The notes: generated by a model not told the origin, from the letters alone. DNA of 36,637 bases from Dactylosporangium sucinum (GCF_014647515.1 NZ_BMPI01000020.1:83387-120023); one strand, 5' to 3'; positions 22,872 to 30,831 are shown, counted from the stretch's first letter. Translations and numbers: made by a program.

Positions 22872-24269
22872 TCAGGCGTTGCGAGAGCGCAATTCCTCGC
22901 CCGCCGCCTCGAGATTGGCGAAGGTCATCTCTGAGTACTTCCGGGACAACAGAACGCCGTCGGCACCGCCGTCCAGCGCGGCCCGGACCGACTTGCGGAC
23001 CTCGTCCGGCGTCGTCTGCCGGACGTGATCCGGGGTGGGGATGTTGATGTCGAGCCCCGGGTACACCGCCACCCGGCCGGCGGTGGCCGCGACCGTGCGC
23101 CGGGTCTCCCGCAGGACGTAGTCCGGTGAGAGCCCGACGCTCGGCAGGTCCTCGAACGCGATGGCCTCGTCGTAGCCGAGCGAGGTCCGGAACAGGTCGT
23201 ACACGGTCTGCTCCGGCACGCCGCGGAAGAGACGGCCCGCGACGGTCCGGATGTAATGGTGCAGCCGGTAGCCGGCGCAGTTGTTGTACAGCACCGGCTT
23301 GACGAAGTCCGAGTAGGACGACATCTTCGCGAAGTCCAGCTGCGACCGGTACCAGGGTGAGAACGAGTTGTGGTGCCAGATGTGCCAGCCGACCCGGACC
23401 TCGGGGTTGAGGAACTTGACAGCCCCGTAGAGCCGGGCCTGGAACTCCTCGTAACCGCGGTGCCAGAGCGCATCCCAGGCGACGATCTCCGGACAGGTGC
23501 CCAGCAGCCGCAGGAAGCGGATGAAGGACGAGTCGCCGACCGGCACGTCCGGGGCCTCGTCGTTGAGCAGGCGGTCCAGCTCCAGGTACCCCTGGCGGGC
23601 CCGCCGCACGTCGATGCCCTCGCGCTCGCCGGCCTCGGTGCACCAGCGGCAGAAACAGTACGGGTTGCCGTTGCGGGCGAACCCGCCGTCGCCGAGCGCG
23701 TTGTCCAGGGGGCCGTTGCGCTCCGACCCCCACATGATGCCGTCCAGCCGATAGCTCTTGACCTGGTCCTCGACCAGCGAGAGCCACCAGTTCTGGTAGT
23801 CCGGGTTGCGCAGGCACGCGTACGCGTCGGCGCGGCCCCAGGCATCGACCTGCAGCACCTTCGGCCAGTTGGGAACGTGCCTGGTCAGGCCGGAGTGGGT
23901 GTTCTCCAGGACGAAGGAGTAGACGGCGATGCCGCGTTCGCGCGCCGCCGGGATCACGTCGTCGAGCGCGTCGAACCCGACGACCTCGGCGTCCCGGGCC
24001 CGGTGCGGGCCGAGGACGGTGCCGCCGTAGAACTCGGCGTGCTGCTCGACGAACGACCCGCCGAGGTGGACGTCGTCCTTCTCCTCCGGGCCGTGCCCCG
24101 GCCACGGCCGGTACCACGTCTGGCGCCCGGCCAGCCCGCGGTCGAACGCCTGGGTCGCGACGAACACGGTGTTGACCGCCGCCTTCTCCGCGACGGTGTC
24201 GAGGACCGTCTCGACGCCCTCGTCGGCGAACGAGATGGCGCCGACTTGAATCCCTACCAGCGGCGACAT
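22872..24269 (-). CDS. Unassigned TIM-barrel-like protein with CxCxxC motif
   Basis: 465 residues from ATG 24269, chosen because GGGGAG lies five bases upstream; a GTG six bases earlier is possible. No signal peptide. The pattern of strands and the pair D176/E183 in RLDGIMWGSERNGP look like a glycoside-hydrolase-type barrel with a catalytic acid, as in the GHL10/beta-galactosidase-like families. A cysteine cluster CFCRWC (C205, C207, C210) follows. A C-terminal section reads like a (beta/alpha) repeat ending GGADGVLLSRKYSEMTF. I do not recognise the family with certainty. It is the last gene of the cupin-led module and overlaps the CMD-like gene, so it acts with these oxidoreductases, probably on a sugar derivative. 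Confidence 0.8.
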   Translation of the reverse strand: MSPLVGIQVGAISFADEGVETVLDTVAEKAAVNTVFVATQAFDRGLAGRQTWYRPWPGHGPEEKDDVHLGGSFVEQHAEFYGGTVLGPHRARDAEVVGFDALDDVIPAARERGIAVYSFVLENTHSGLTRHVPNWPKVLQVDAWGRADAYACLRNPDYQNWWLSLVEDQVKSYRLDGIMWGSERNGPLDNALGDGGFARNGNPYCFCRWCTEAGEREGIDVRRARQGYLELDRLLNDEAPDVPVGDSSFIRFLRLLGTCPEIVAWDALWHRGYEEFQARLYGAVKFLNPEVRVGWHIWHHNSFSPWYRSQLDFAKMSSYSDFVKPVLYNNCAGYRLHHYIRTVAGRLFRGVPEQTVYDLFRTSLGYDEAIAFEDLPSVGLSPDYVLRETRRTVAATAGRVAVYPGLDINIPTPDHVRQTTPDEVRKSVRAALDGGADGVLLSRKYSEMTFANLEAAGEELRSRNA

Positions 24270-24271
24270 GC

Positions 24272-24679
24272 TCACTCCCCGCCCTCCCCCAGCGCCGGGG
24301 GTATCTCCACGCCCAGCTCGATCAGCTGGTCGGTGACCACCCGGATGGCGTTGAGCGCCTTCGGGAAGCCGCAGTACTGCACCACGTGGATGACCGTCTC
24401 GAGGATCTCGGTCGGCGTGCAGCCGACCCGGATCGCGCCCCGCGTGTGCCCGCGCAGCTGCGGTTCGAGGCCGCCGATCGTCACCAGCGAGGCGAGCGAC
24501 AGCAGCTCCCGCTGGGCGAGCGTCAGACCCGGGCGCGAGTAGATGTCGCCAAAGTTGAACTCGACGCCGAAGCGCGCCAGGTCCTGGGCGAGCCCGGTCT
24601 GCATCTCGACCAGGCCGTCGGCCTTGCCGGCGCCGTAGACCTCTTCGAACCAGTGCGCGCCCTTTTCGAACCGTTTCAA
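24272..24679 (-). CDS. Carboxymuconolactone-decarboxylase-family protein
   Basis: 135 residues from a TTG at 24679 with GGGAGG five bases upstream. The CMD/AhpD-like all-helical core is clear (LTLAQRELLSLASLVTIGG, then GHTRGAIRVGCTPTEILETV and QYCGFPKALNA). The AhpD redox pair CxxC is absent; only C87 and C103 are present, so it is of the gamma-carboxymuconolactone-decarboxylase type rather than a peroxidase. In sugar clusters such proteins are often found with cupins and SDRs, with roles not worked out. A weak copy of the LacI-type motif overlaps its start codon. Confidence 0.88.
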   Translation of the reverse strand: MKRFEKGAHWFEEVYGAGKADGLVEMQTGLAQDLARFGVEFNFGDIYSRPGLTLAQRELLSLASLVTIGGLEPQLRGHTRGAIRVGCTPTEILETVIHVVQYCGFPKALNAIRVVTDQLIELGVEIPPALGEGGE

Positions 24680-24695
24680 GCTGACCTCCCGGTCG

Positions 24696-25448
24696 TCAGA
24701 TGGAGTGGCCGCCGTCGAGCGGCAGCACGACGCCGGTGACGTTGACCCCGGCCGGGCCGGCCAGGAACACGATCGCCGCGGCCAGGTGCTCGGGCTCGCC
24801 GAGCAGCCGGGTGGGGATCTGGTCGAGCAGGGCCGCGCGCCGCTGCGGCGTGTCCCGGTCCCGGCCCGGCGTCGCCTGGGCGCCCGGCGCGATCGCGTTG
24901 ACGGTGACACCCTGCTCGGCGACCTCGATGGCGAGCGCCTTGGTGAGCCCGATGACGCCGGCCTTCGCGGCCGCGTACGCGGTCGCCCCACGCACCAGCC
25001 GGCCGCCCGACACCGCGGCGATCGAGGCGATGTTGACGATGCGCCCGGACCGCGCGGCGAGCATGGCCGGCAGCACCGCCCGGGTGACGTTGAAGACCTG
25101 GTCGAGGTTGCGTGCCATCTGCGTGCGCCAGGTCTCGGGGCTCATCTCGTGGAAGAAGCTCACCGCCCCGCCGCCAGCGCAGTTGACCAGGATGTCGACG
25201 CCGCCGAGGCGGCTGACGAGCCCGGCGGCCGCCTCCTGGACCCCGACGAAATCGGTGAGGTCCACGGCCGCGCCGGCCCACCCGCGACCCGCCGCCCGGA
25301 CCCGATCGCCGGTGGCGGCGAGGCCGCTCGCGTTGAGGTCGAGCCCGCCGATGTCCGCGCCCTCGCGCGCCAAGACCTCGCAGATGACCGCGCCCAGCGC
25401 GCCCGCGGCCCCCGTGACCATCGCCCGCCGGCCCTCTAGCTGTACCAA
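24696..25448 (-). CDS. Short-chain dehydrogenase/reductase (classical SDR)
   Basis: 250 residues from a TTG at 25448 with GGAGA six bases upstream. All classical SDR elements are intact: TGAAGALG (12-19), NCAGG near 89, N114, S142, Y158 and K162 in YAAAK, and PGAQATPG after the active site. The C-terminus VNVTGVVLPLDGGHS is typical of sugar or polyol dehydrogenases and 3-oxoacyl-reductase-like enzymes. It lies 16 bases before the CMD-like gene. It is a candidate for the sugar-oxidising step that would feed one of the two lactonases, but substrate is unknown. Confidence 0.92.
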   Translation of the reverse strand: MVQLEGRRAMVTGAAGALGAVICEVLAREGADIGGLDLNASGLAATGDRVRAAGRGWAGAAVDLTDFVGVQEAAAGLVSRLGGVDILVNCAGGGAVSFFHEMSPETWRTQMARNLDQVFNVTRAVLPAMLAARSGRIVNIASIAAVSGGRLVRGATAYAAAKAGVIGLTKALAIEVAEQGVTVNAIAPGAQATPGRDRDTPQRRAALLDQIPTRLLGEPEHLAAAIVFLAGPAGVNVTGVVLPLDGGHSI

Positions 25449-25471
25449 TTCGTCTCCTTCGGCCGGCCGGC

Positions 25472-26320
25472 TCACGCCGGGCGGTACTCGTCCCGCCACC
25501 GGTGGACAGCGGTGAAGCCCAGCTCGTCGCGGGCCTTCCGGGTCGACATCAGCGACTCGAACTCGCCCAGGTCGGCGGCGACCGGAACGCCCGGGAACCA
25601 CCGCGCGGCCAGTTCCGCCGACGGGATGTCAAGGCCGGTGTCGGGCGCCGCGACGTTGTAGACCGCGAGGCCCGGCTCGGCCCGGGCCAGGGCCAGTGAC
25701 ACGGCCAGCGCGCCGTCGCGGGCGTCGACGTAGGACCCGAGCAGGTCCCGGCGGTAGCCGGGGTCGGACGCCCGGGCGAACCCGCCGTACTCCTCGGGGC
25801 CGACGACGTTGGTGAACCGCAGCGCCGTCATGGACAGCTCCGGCTGCCACGTGACGAGCTGCTCGGCCATCGTCTCCTCGAGGACCTTGCCCAGCCCGTA
25901 GGTGTTCCGGGCGGCCCGGTGCTCCTCGGTCACCGGCAGCGCGGGCGGCGCCTGGTCGAACGGGAAGCCCATCGCGGTGATGCTCGAGGCGAACACGATC
26001 CGGCGCAGGCCCGCGCGCAGCGCCGCGAAGTGCACGTTGAACGACGCGATCATGTTGTTGTGGAACGTCGTGGCGTCCGGCACCAGCCCGTTGACCGGGA
26101 TGGCGGCCAGGTGAACCAGCGCGTCCAGCCCGGTGTGCCGGGCCGTGACGCCGAGCAGCGAGTCGAGCACCTGGCCGTAGTCGCCCAGGTCGACGCGGGT
26201 GAAGCCGAAACCGGCCTCGCCGCCGCGGTCGAGGCCGAGTACCTCGTGCCCCTCCTCGCGCAGCCGGGCGGTGGTGGCCCGCCCGAGCTTGCCGGAGCTG
26301 CCCGTGACCGCGATCCTCAT
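25472..26320 (-). CDS. NAD-dependent epimerase/dehydratase-family (extended SDR) protein
   Basis: 282 residues; ATG at 26320 overlaps the cupin stop by four bases. TGSSGKLG at 6-13, HLAAIP near 70, serine at 112/113 and Y141xxxK145 give a complete extended-SDR active site. The short length and lack of a nucleotide-sugar-binding tail resemble uronate dehydrogenase-type enzymes, which oxidise free sugars to lactones with NAD, more than UDP-sugar epimerases. With lactonases elsewhere in the regulon, a sugar 1-dehydrogenase role is plausible. This is inference from length and context. Confidence 0.88.
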   Translation of the reverse strand: MRIAVTGSSGKLGRATTARLREEGHEVLGLDRGGEAGFGFTRVDLGDYGQVLDSLLGVTARHTGLDALVHLAAIPVNGLVPDATTFHNNMIASFNVHFAALRAGLRRIVFASSITAMGFPFDQAPPALPVTEEHRAARNTYGLGKVLEETMAEQLVTWQPELSMTALRFTNVVGPEEYGGFARASDPGYRRDLLGSYVDARDGALAVSLALARAEPGLAVYNVAAPDTGLDIPSAELAARWFPGVPVAADLGEFESLMSTRKARDELGFTAVHRWRDEYRPA

Positions 26321-26751
26321 GCCGTCCCCTTCCGTGCGGCCCCGTCCCCGTGACGGGCTGGGAAATCGCCGGGTAGTGGCCGGGTCGGGACGTCGTGACC
26401 GGCGGCCAGCCCGGGGTCGGTATGCCGGTGCCCGCCGCGGCCGCCCGGCGGGACCGGGCTCTCCGCGAAGAAGCCGCGGACGGTCTCGTAGACCTCGATG
26501 AAGTCGTGTTCGTCGCCCGCCAGCGTGAGCACGATGTCGCCGGACTGGACGTACCGCTCGGCCCCGTCGACGAGGATCTTCGCCCGTCCCTCGGCCACGA
26601 ACCACAGCTCCGCGGTGTCGTGGAAGTGGCGGTCGAACCGGCCACCGTGCAGCGGCACGGCGAACCGCCCGGCGGAGCCGAACGGGGCGGCGGGCGGCCG
26701 GGTGGCATCGTGAAGCCAGTCCGAGGGGGTGTAGATCGGCACGGGGTCCAT
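26317..26751 (-). CDS. Cupin-domain protein
   Basis: 144 residues from ATG 26751. The cupin metal motif is present: H42 and H44 in DRHFHDTAELWF, E48, and H82 in GDEHDF. The C-terminal 45 residues are Gly/Pro/His-rich. A TTG-start reading from 26778 is rejected because those codons lie in an operator. A GTG at 26742 is possible if the transcript is leaderless, since TTGACA (26773-26778) and CAAGAT lie 17 bases apart just before it. Sugar-cluster cupins may be isomerases, dioxygenases or sensors; the role here is open. First gene of the five-gene module. Confidence 0.85.
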   Translation of the reverse strand: MDPVPIYTPSDWLHDATRPPAAPFGSAGRFAVPLHGGRFDRHFHDTAELWFVAEGRAKILVDGAERYVQSGDIVLTLAGDEHDFIEVYETVRGFFAESPVPPGGRGGHRHTDPGLAAGHDVPTRPLPGDFPARHGDGAARKGTA

Positions 26752-26764
26752 CTTGTTTCGCCGG

Positions 26765-26778
26765 TTGAAACGTGTCAA
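26765..26778. promoter_or_regulatory. LacI-type operator between cupin module and rhamnosidase
   Basis: TTGAAACGTGTCAA, the most symmetrical copy (one mismatch between arms). It contains a -35-like TTGAAA for the plus strand (with TTACAG at 26788-26793, spacing 17) and a -35-like TTGACA for the minus strand, so one bound repressor could shut both divergent operons. Confidence 0.72.
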
Positions 26779-26829
26779 GAACTGTTGTTACAGTTCGGTC
26801 CCCCAGCCGTTTCGATGAAAGGGCAACGC

Positions 26830-29433
26830 ATGCCGGGCACGCCTTCCGCGCCGCGGATTGAACATCACCGCGAGCCCCGAGGCATCGGCGAGCCCGCTCC
26901 GCGCGTCTCGTGGACGACCACGGCGGAGCCGCACTGGCGTCAGCACGCGTACGAACTCGAGGTCGCGCGGCGCGGTACCGTCGAGAAGGTCCGCGTTGAA
27001 ACGTCCCAACAGATCCTCGTCCCGTGGCCGTCCGCCCCGCTCGCGTCCCGGGAGCGGGCCACCGTGCGCGTCCGGGTCGCGGGCGCCGACGGTGGCCACG
27101 GCCCGTGGTCGGAGCCGACCGAGCTTGAGGCCGGCCTGCTCGAACCGGGCGACTGGGTGGCCGCGCCGGTGGGTGCGGCGTGGGACGAGGACCCGGACTC
27201 CGACGACCGGCGCCCTTCCCTGGTCCGACGCGAGTTCGAAGTGGGTGCCGGGCTGTGTTCGGCGCGCCTCTACGTGACCGCGCACGGCCTGTACGAGGTC
27301 GAGCTCAACGGCCGGCGCGTGGGCGACGACGCCATGTCGCCCGGCTGGACCGTCTACGGCAAGCACCTGCGCTACTACACCTACGACGTGACGCCGCTGC
27401 TGCGGACGGGCGGCAACGCCATCGGCTCGTGGCTCGGCGACGGCTGGTACCGCGGCCGCCTGGGCTGGCGCGGCGGGTTCCGCAATCTCTTCGGCTCGGA
27501 CCTGTCCCTGCTCGCCCAGCTCGAACTGCGCTACGACGACGGCCGGACCGAGACGGTGGCCACGGACGCGTCCTGGCGGGCCGCACCGAGCCCGATCATC
27601 CGGACCGGGAACTACGACGGCGAGGACTACGACGCCCGGGAGGAACAGCCCGGATGGTCGTCGCCCGGCTTCGACGACGCGACGTGGACGCCGGTCGCGG
27701 TGCACCAGCAGGATCCGGCGGTACTGCGGGCGCCCACCGGCCCACCGGTGCGGTGCACGGAGGAGGTCGCGCCGGTCGCCGTGCTCACCGCCCCGAGCGG
27801 CGCGCGCATCCTCGACTTCGGGCAGAACCTCGTCGGCCGGCCCCGGATCCGGGTGCAGGGGCCGGCCGGCGCCACGGTGCGCATCCGGACCGCCGAGGTG
27901 CTGCAGGAGGGCGAGCTGTACACCCGGCCGCTGCGCTCGGCCCGGTCCACGGACCACTACACGCTGGCCGGGCGCGGGACCGAGGAGTGGGAGCCGCGCT
28001 TCACGTTCCACGGCTTCCGCTACGCCGAGGTGTCCGGCTGGCCGGGCGACCTGGACGCCGCCGTCGCCGCGAGCGACATCGTGGCCCGGGTCTACCACAC
28101 CGATCTGGAGCGCACCGGCTGGTTCGCATGCTCCGATCCGATGCTGGAGCAGCTGCACAGCAACGTCGTCTGGGGCATGCGGGGGAACTTCCTCGACATT
28201 CCCACCGACTGCCCCCAGCGCGACGAGCGCGTCGGCTGGACCGGCGACCTGCAGGTCTTCGCGCCGACGGCGGCGTTCCTCTACGACGTGTCCGGGATGC
28301 TGGGCGGCTGGCTGCAGGACGTGGCCCGCGAGCAGCTGCCCGACGGCACCATCCCGTGGTACGTACCGGTGATCCCGTCGAAGTACATGTGGACGCCGAT
28401 CCGGCCCGGCGCGGCCTGGGGCGACGTGGCGACGCTCACGCCGCTGACGATGTTCGACCGCTACGGGGACCTGGCCTTCGTCGAGCGGCAGTTCGACAGC
28501 GCCCGGCGCTGGGTCGACCTCATCGACCGCCTCGCCGGCCCGGAGCACCTGTGGAACGAGGGGTTCCAGCTCGGCGATTGGCTCGATCCGGCCGCGCCGC
28601 CCGAGGACCCGGCCGACGCGACGACGGACCGCTACCTCGTGGCCACCGCGTACTTCGCCGCCTCGGCCCGCGCCGCGGCCCGGATGGCCGAGCTGCTCGG
28701 CCGGGCCGACGACCGGGCGCACTACGCGAACCTGTTCGAGGCGGTCCGCAAGGCCTTCGCCGCCCAGTACGTCCGGCCGGACGGGCGGATGACCAGCGAC
28801 GCCCAGACCGCCTACTCGCTCGCGCTGGCGTTCGACCTCATCCCGGATGCGGCCGAGCGCGCCGCGGCGGCCGCCCGGCTGGCGGAGCTCGTCGCCCGGG
28901 CCGGCAACCGCATCGCGACCGGGTTCGTCGGCACGCCGCTCGTCAGCGACGCGCTGTCGGCCAACGGGTACCTGGACACCGCCTACGACCTGCTGCTCGA
29001 GCGGGAGTGCCCGTCCTGGCTCTACGCCGTCACCCAGGGTGCGACCACGGTGTGGGAGCGCTGGGACGCCCTGCTCCCCGATGGCACGGTCAACCCCGGC
29101 CAGATGACGTCGTTCAACCACTACGCCCTCGGGGCCGTGGCGGACTGGATGCACCGGGTCGTCGCCGGCCTCGACGCGGCCGCGCCGGGCTACCGCGAGA
29201 TCCTGTTCCGGCCCCGCCCGGGCGGCGGGCTGACGTCGGCCTCCGCGCGCCACATCACGCCGTACGGCGAGGCGGCCATCGCGTGGCGCCTGACGGCCAA
29301 GGGCATCGAGGTCGACACGACGGTGCCGACCGGCACCACCGCGGTCCTCGACCTGGACGGGGTACCGCTGCAACACCTGGGCCCCGGCCGGCACCGGGCG
29401 ACGGCGCCGCACCCGGCCGGAGCGGCCCGGTGA
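26830..29433 (+). CDS. Intracellular GH78 alpha-L-rhamnosidase
   Basis: 867 residues; ATG at 26830 with AAAGGG upstream (an ATG at 26815 is also in frame). Domains in order: an N-terminal Ig-like part (RVSWTTTAEPHWRQ), the Bac_rhamnosid_N carbohydrate-binding domain (ELNGRRVGDDAMSPGWTVY), a concanavalin-like domain (ILDFGQNLVGRPRI), the (alpha/alpha)6 catalytic barrel with DCPQRDERVGWTGD at 460-473 holding the catalytic acids, and a C-terminal beta domain (TVWERWD, then FNHYALGAVADWM). It removes terminal alpha-L-rhamnose from glycosides. No signal peptide, so the substrate must be imported, which fits the CUT1 importer. Transcribed divergently from the cupin module. Confidence 0.95.
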   Translation: MPGTPSAPRIEHHREPRGIGEPAPRVSWTTTAEPHWRQHAYELEVARRGTVEKVRVETSQQILVPWPSAPLASRERATVRVRVAGADGGHGPWSEPTELEAGLLEPGDWVAAPVGAAWDEDPDSDDRRPSLVRREFEVGAGLCSARLYVTAHGLYEVELNGRRVGDDAMSPGWTVYGKHLRYYTYDVTPLLRTGGNAIGSWLGDGWYRGRLGWRGGFRNLFGSDLSLLAQLELRYDDGRTETVATDASWRAAPSPIIRTGNYDGEDYDAREEQPGWSSPGFDDATWTPVAVHQQDPAVLRAPTGPPVRCTEEVAPVAVLTAPSGARILDFGQNLVGRPRIRVQGPAGATVRIRTAEVLQEGELYTRPLRSARSTDHYTLAGRGTEEWEPRFTFHGFRYAEVSGWPGDLDAAVAASDIVARVYHTDLERTGWFACSDPMLEQLHSNVVWGMRGNFLDIPTDCPQRDERVGWTGDLQVFAPTAAFLYDVSGMLGGWLQDVAREQLPDGTIPWYVPVIPSKYMWTPIRPGAAWGDVATLTPLTMFDRYGDLAFVERQFDSARRWVDLIDRLAGPEHLWNEGFQLGDWLDPAAPPEDPADATTDRYLVATAYFAASARAAARMAELLGRADDRAHYANLFEAVRKAFAAQYVRPDGRMTSDAQTAYSLALAFDLIPDAAERAAAAARLAELVARAGNRIATGFVGTPLVSDALSANGYLDTAYDLLLERECPSWLYAVTQGATTVWERWDALLPDGTVNPGQMTSFNHYALGAVADWMHRVVAGLDAAAPGYREILFRPRPGGGLTSASARHITPYGEAAIAWRLTAKGIEVDTTVPTGTTAVLDLDGVPLQHLGPGRHRATAPHPAGAAR
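26996..27009. promoter_or_regulatory. Possible auxiliary operator inside the rhamnosidase gene
   Basis: TTGAAACGTCCCAA, 12 of 14 positions matching the island motif, in coding sequence 231 bases (centre to centre) from the site at 26765. May support looping; chance is not excluded. Confidence 0.35.
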
Positions 29434-30377
29434 TGCGCATCCCGGTCATCGTGCGGGGCCTCGGCCTGGACGAGCGGGAGCGCCAGGAGCTGCGCGACGC
29501 CGCCGGTCCAGGGCTCGAGCTGCGCTTCCCGGCCGACGGCGAGCCCGTCGGCTTCGGCGACGTCGGCGCGGTCATCGGCCGGATCTCCGACGCCGAGCTG
29601 GCTGCCGCGCCGGCGCTGCGCTGGATCCACCTCTGGACGGCCGGGGCCGACTACGCCTTCACCCCCGGCCTGGCCGCCCGCCCCGACATCACCCTGACCG
29701 CGTCGGTTGGCAACGGCGCGATCGGGCTGGCTGAACACGCGGTCCTGCTGCTCCTGCTGCTCGACCGGGGCGGCTGGCACTGGGCGCGGGCGCAGCGGGA
29801 GCACCGCTGGGACCCGGCGATGCACGGCGAGCTGGCCGGCCGGACCCTCGGCCTGGTGGGGCTCGGCCACGCGGGCCGGCACCTCGCCGGGATCGCCCGG
29901 GGCCTGGGCCTGCGGATCCTTGCGACCCGCCGCACGCCCGTCGAGACGCCCGAGGTCGACGCGCTGTACCCGCCGGAGCGGGTCGCGGAGATGCTCGCCG
30001 AGTGCGACGCCGTCGTCGTCACCGCGCCGCTCACGCCGCAGACCCGGGGCATGCTGGGCGAGGCCGAGTTCCGGGCGATGAAGCCGACCGCCTACTACGT
30101 GAACGTATCCCGCGGCGAGGTCGCCGACGAGTTGGCCCTCGAGCGGGCGCTGCTCGAGGGGTGGATCGCCGGCGCCGGCCTCGACGCCCACCACGTCGAG
30201 CCGCTCCCGGCCGGCAGCCCGTTGTGGGACCTGCCGAACGTCATCGTGACGCCGCACAACGGCTCGACGACCCGGCAGTCCCGGCGCCGGTCGTTCGACA
30301 CGGCCGCCGGGAACCTGCGCCGCTTCGCCGCGGGCACGCCGCTGGCCACGGTGGTGGACCGCGAAGCTGGCTATTGA
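29433..30377 (+). CDS. D-2-hydroxyacid dehydrogenase-family protein (second)
   Basis: 314 residues; ATG overlaps the rhamnosidase stop (TGATG), so both are made together. Nucleotide-binding GLGHAG at 143-148; catalytic R227 (NVSRGEVADELAL), E256 (HHVEPLP) and H275 (TPHNGS). Residues 60-100 (WIHLWTAGADY, then NGAIGLAEHAVLL) are like those of the hydroxypyruvate/glyoxylate reductase group. A rhamnosidase coupled to such an enzyme is unusual, since L-rhamnose catabolism does not normally need it; the released aglycone or a downstream 2-oxo acid may be the substrate. Confidence 0.92.
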   Translation: MRIPVIVRGLGLDERERQELRDAAGPGLELRFPADGEPVGFGDVGAVIGRISDAELAAAPALRWIHLWTAGADYAFTPGLAARPDITLTASVGNGAIGLAEHAVLLLLLLDRGGWHWARAQREHRWDPAMHGELAGRTLGLVGLGHAGRHLAGIARGLGLRILATRRTPVETPEVDALYPPERVAEMLAECDAVVVTAPLTPQTRGMLGEAEFRAMKPTAYYVNVSRGEVADELALERALLEGWIAGAGLDAHHVEPLPAGSPLWDLPNVIVTPHNGSTTRQSRRRSFDTAAGNLRRFAAGTPLATVVDREAGY

Positions 30378-30402
30378 CGACGACCGCACCTGGCGGCCGA
30401 AC

Positions 30403-30560
30403 CGGCACCTGTGCACCGTGAGTGAACACACGATCGTCAAGTACGACACCGGCACCGGCAGCGCCACCGTGCATCATCTTCGGTGCCGATCGGCGCCCCG
30501 GCGAGGCGGTCTTCGTGCCCGCGGACGGTGCGCGTGCCGAGGACGAGGGCGGGTTGGGTC
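30403..30560 (+). pseudogene. Remnant of a carotenoid oxygenase C-terminal region
   Basis: One frame reads LCTVSEHTIVKYDTGTGSATVHH up to about 30475 (shown here across the join), and the next frame continues IFGADRRPGEAVFVPADG then ARAEDEG to about 30555. Put together, this is the conserved stretch near the end of RPE65-like carotenoid cleavage dioxygenases (KYD-TGT-VH-FG-GE-VFVP-AEDEG). A single-base frameshift lies near 30472-30480. A third frame gives GWVVD where GWVL/GWLL is expected, suggesting a second shift. The rest of the gene is missing on both sides. Confidence 0.6.
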
Positions 30561-30831
30561 GTGGATCGCCGGCCGCTTGTCGCCGCGCCGCCGCCCAGTT
30601 CGGTAACCTGCTGGCCGGGCGGCGCATGGACGTCCCGCTGCCGATCGCCGTCCGCGACGACGACGGGCAACAGCGCCGCGTACCTATGCCCTTGGAGAAT
30701 CTGGCCTGGCCGCAGTCTTCCGTTACCCCGCCATCTTGTCCGGCCGGTCACCATCAGGGGCACGTCTCACGTTTCAGGGCGCCCGCGCGTCTTCGTTACG
30801 GACAGGCAGCAGTTGCAGACAGGAGATCAGA
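30561..30831. other. No supported gene; probably more debris
   Basis: Continues open in the frame of the remnant with a stretch LLAGRRMDVPLPIAVRDDDG near 30605-30670 that looks protein-like, but I recognise no family, and no start with a ribosome site fits. The last 20 bases hold the AGGAGA site of the ogt gene. Confidence 0.4.

Noticed and set aside
26752..26778. TTG start at 26778 for the cupin gene
   Set aside because: The extra codons coincide with the palindromic operator and -35-like TTGACA, so they are regulatory DNA.
26788..29412. Very long open frame antisense to the rhamnosidase
   Set aside because: High-GC coding DNA leaves the opposite strand open; its translation is Arg/Gly/Val/Asp-rich with no motif, and the plus strand encodes a complete GH78 enzyme.
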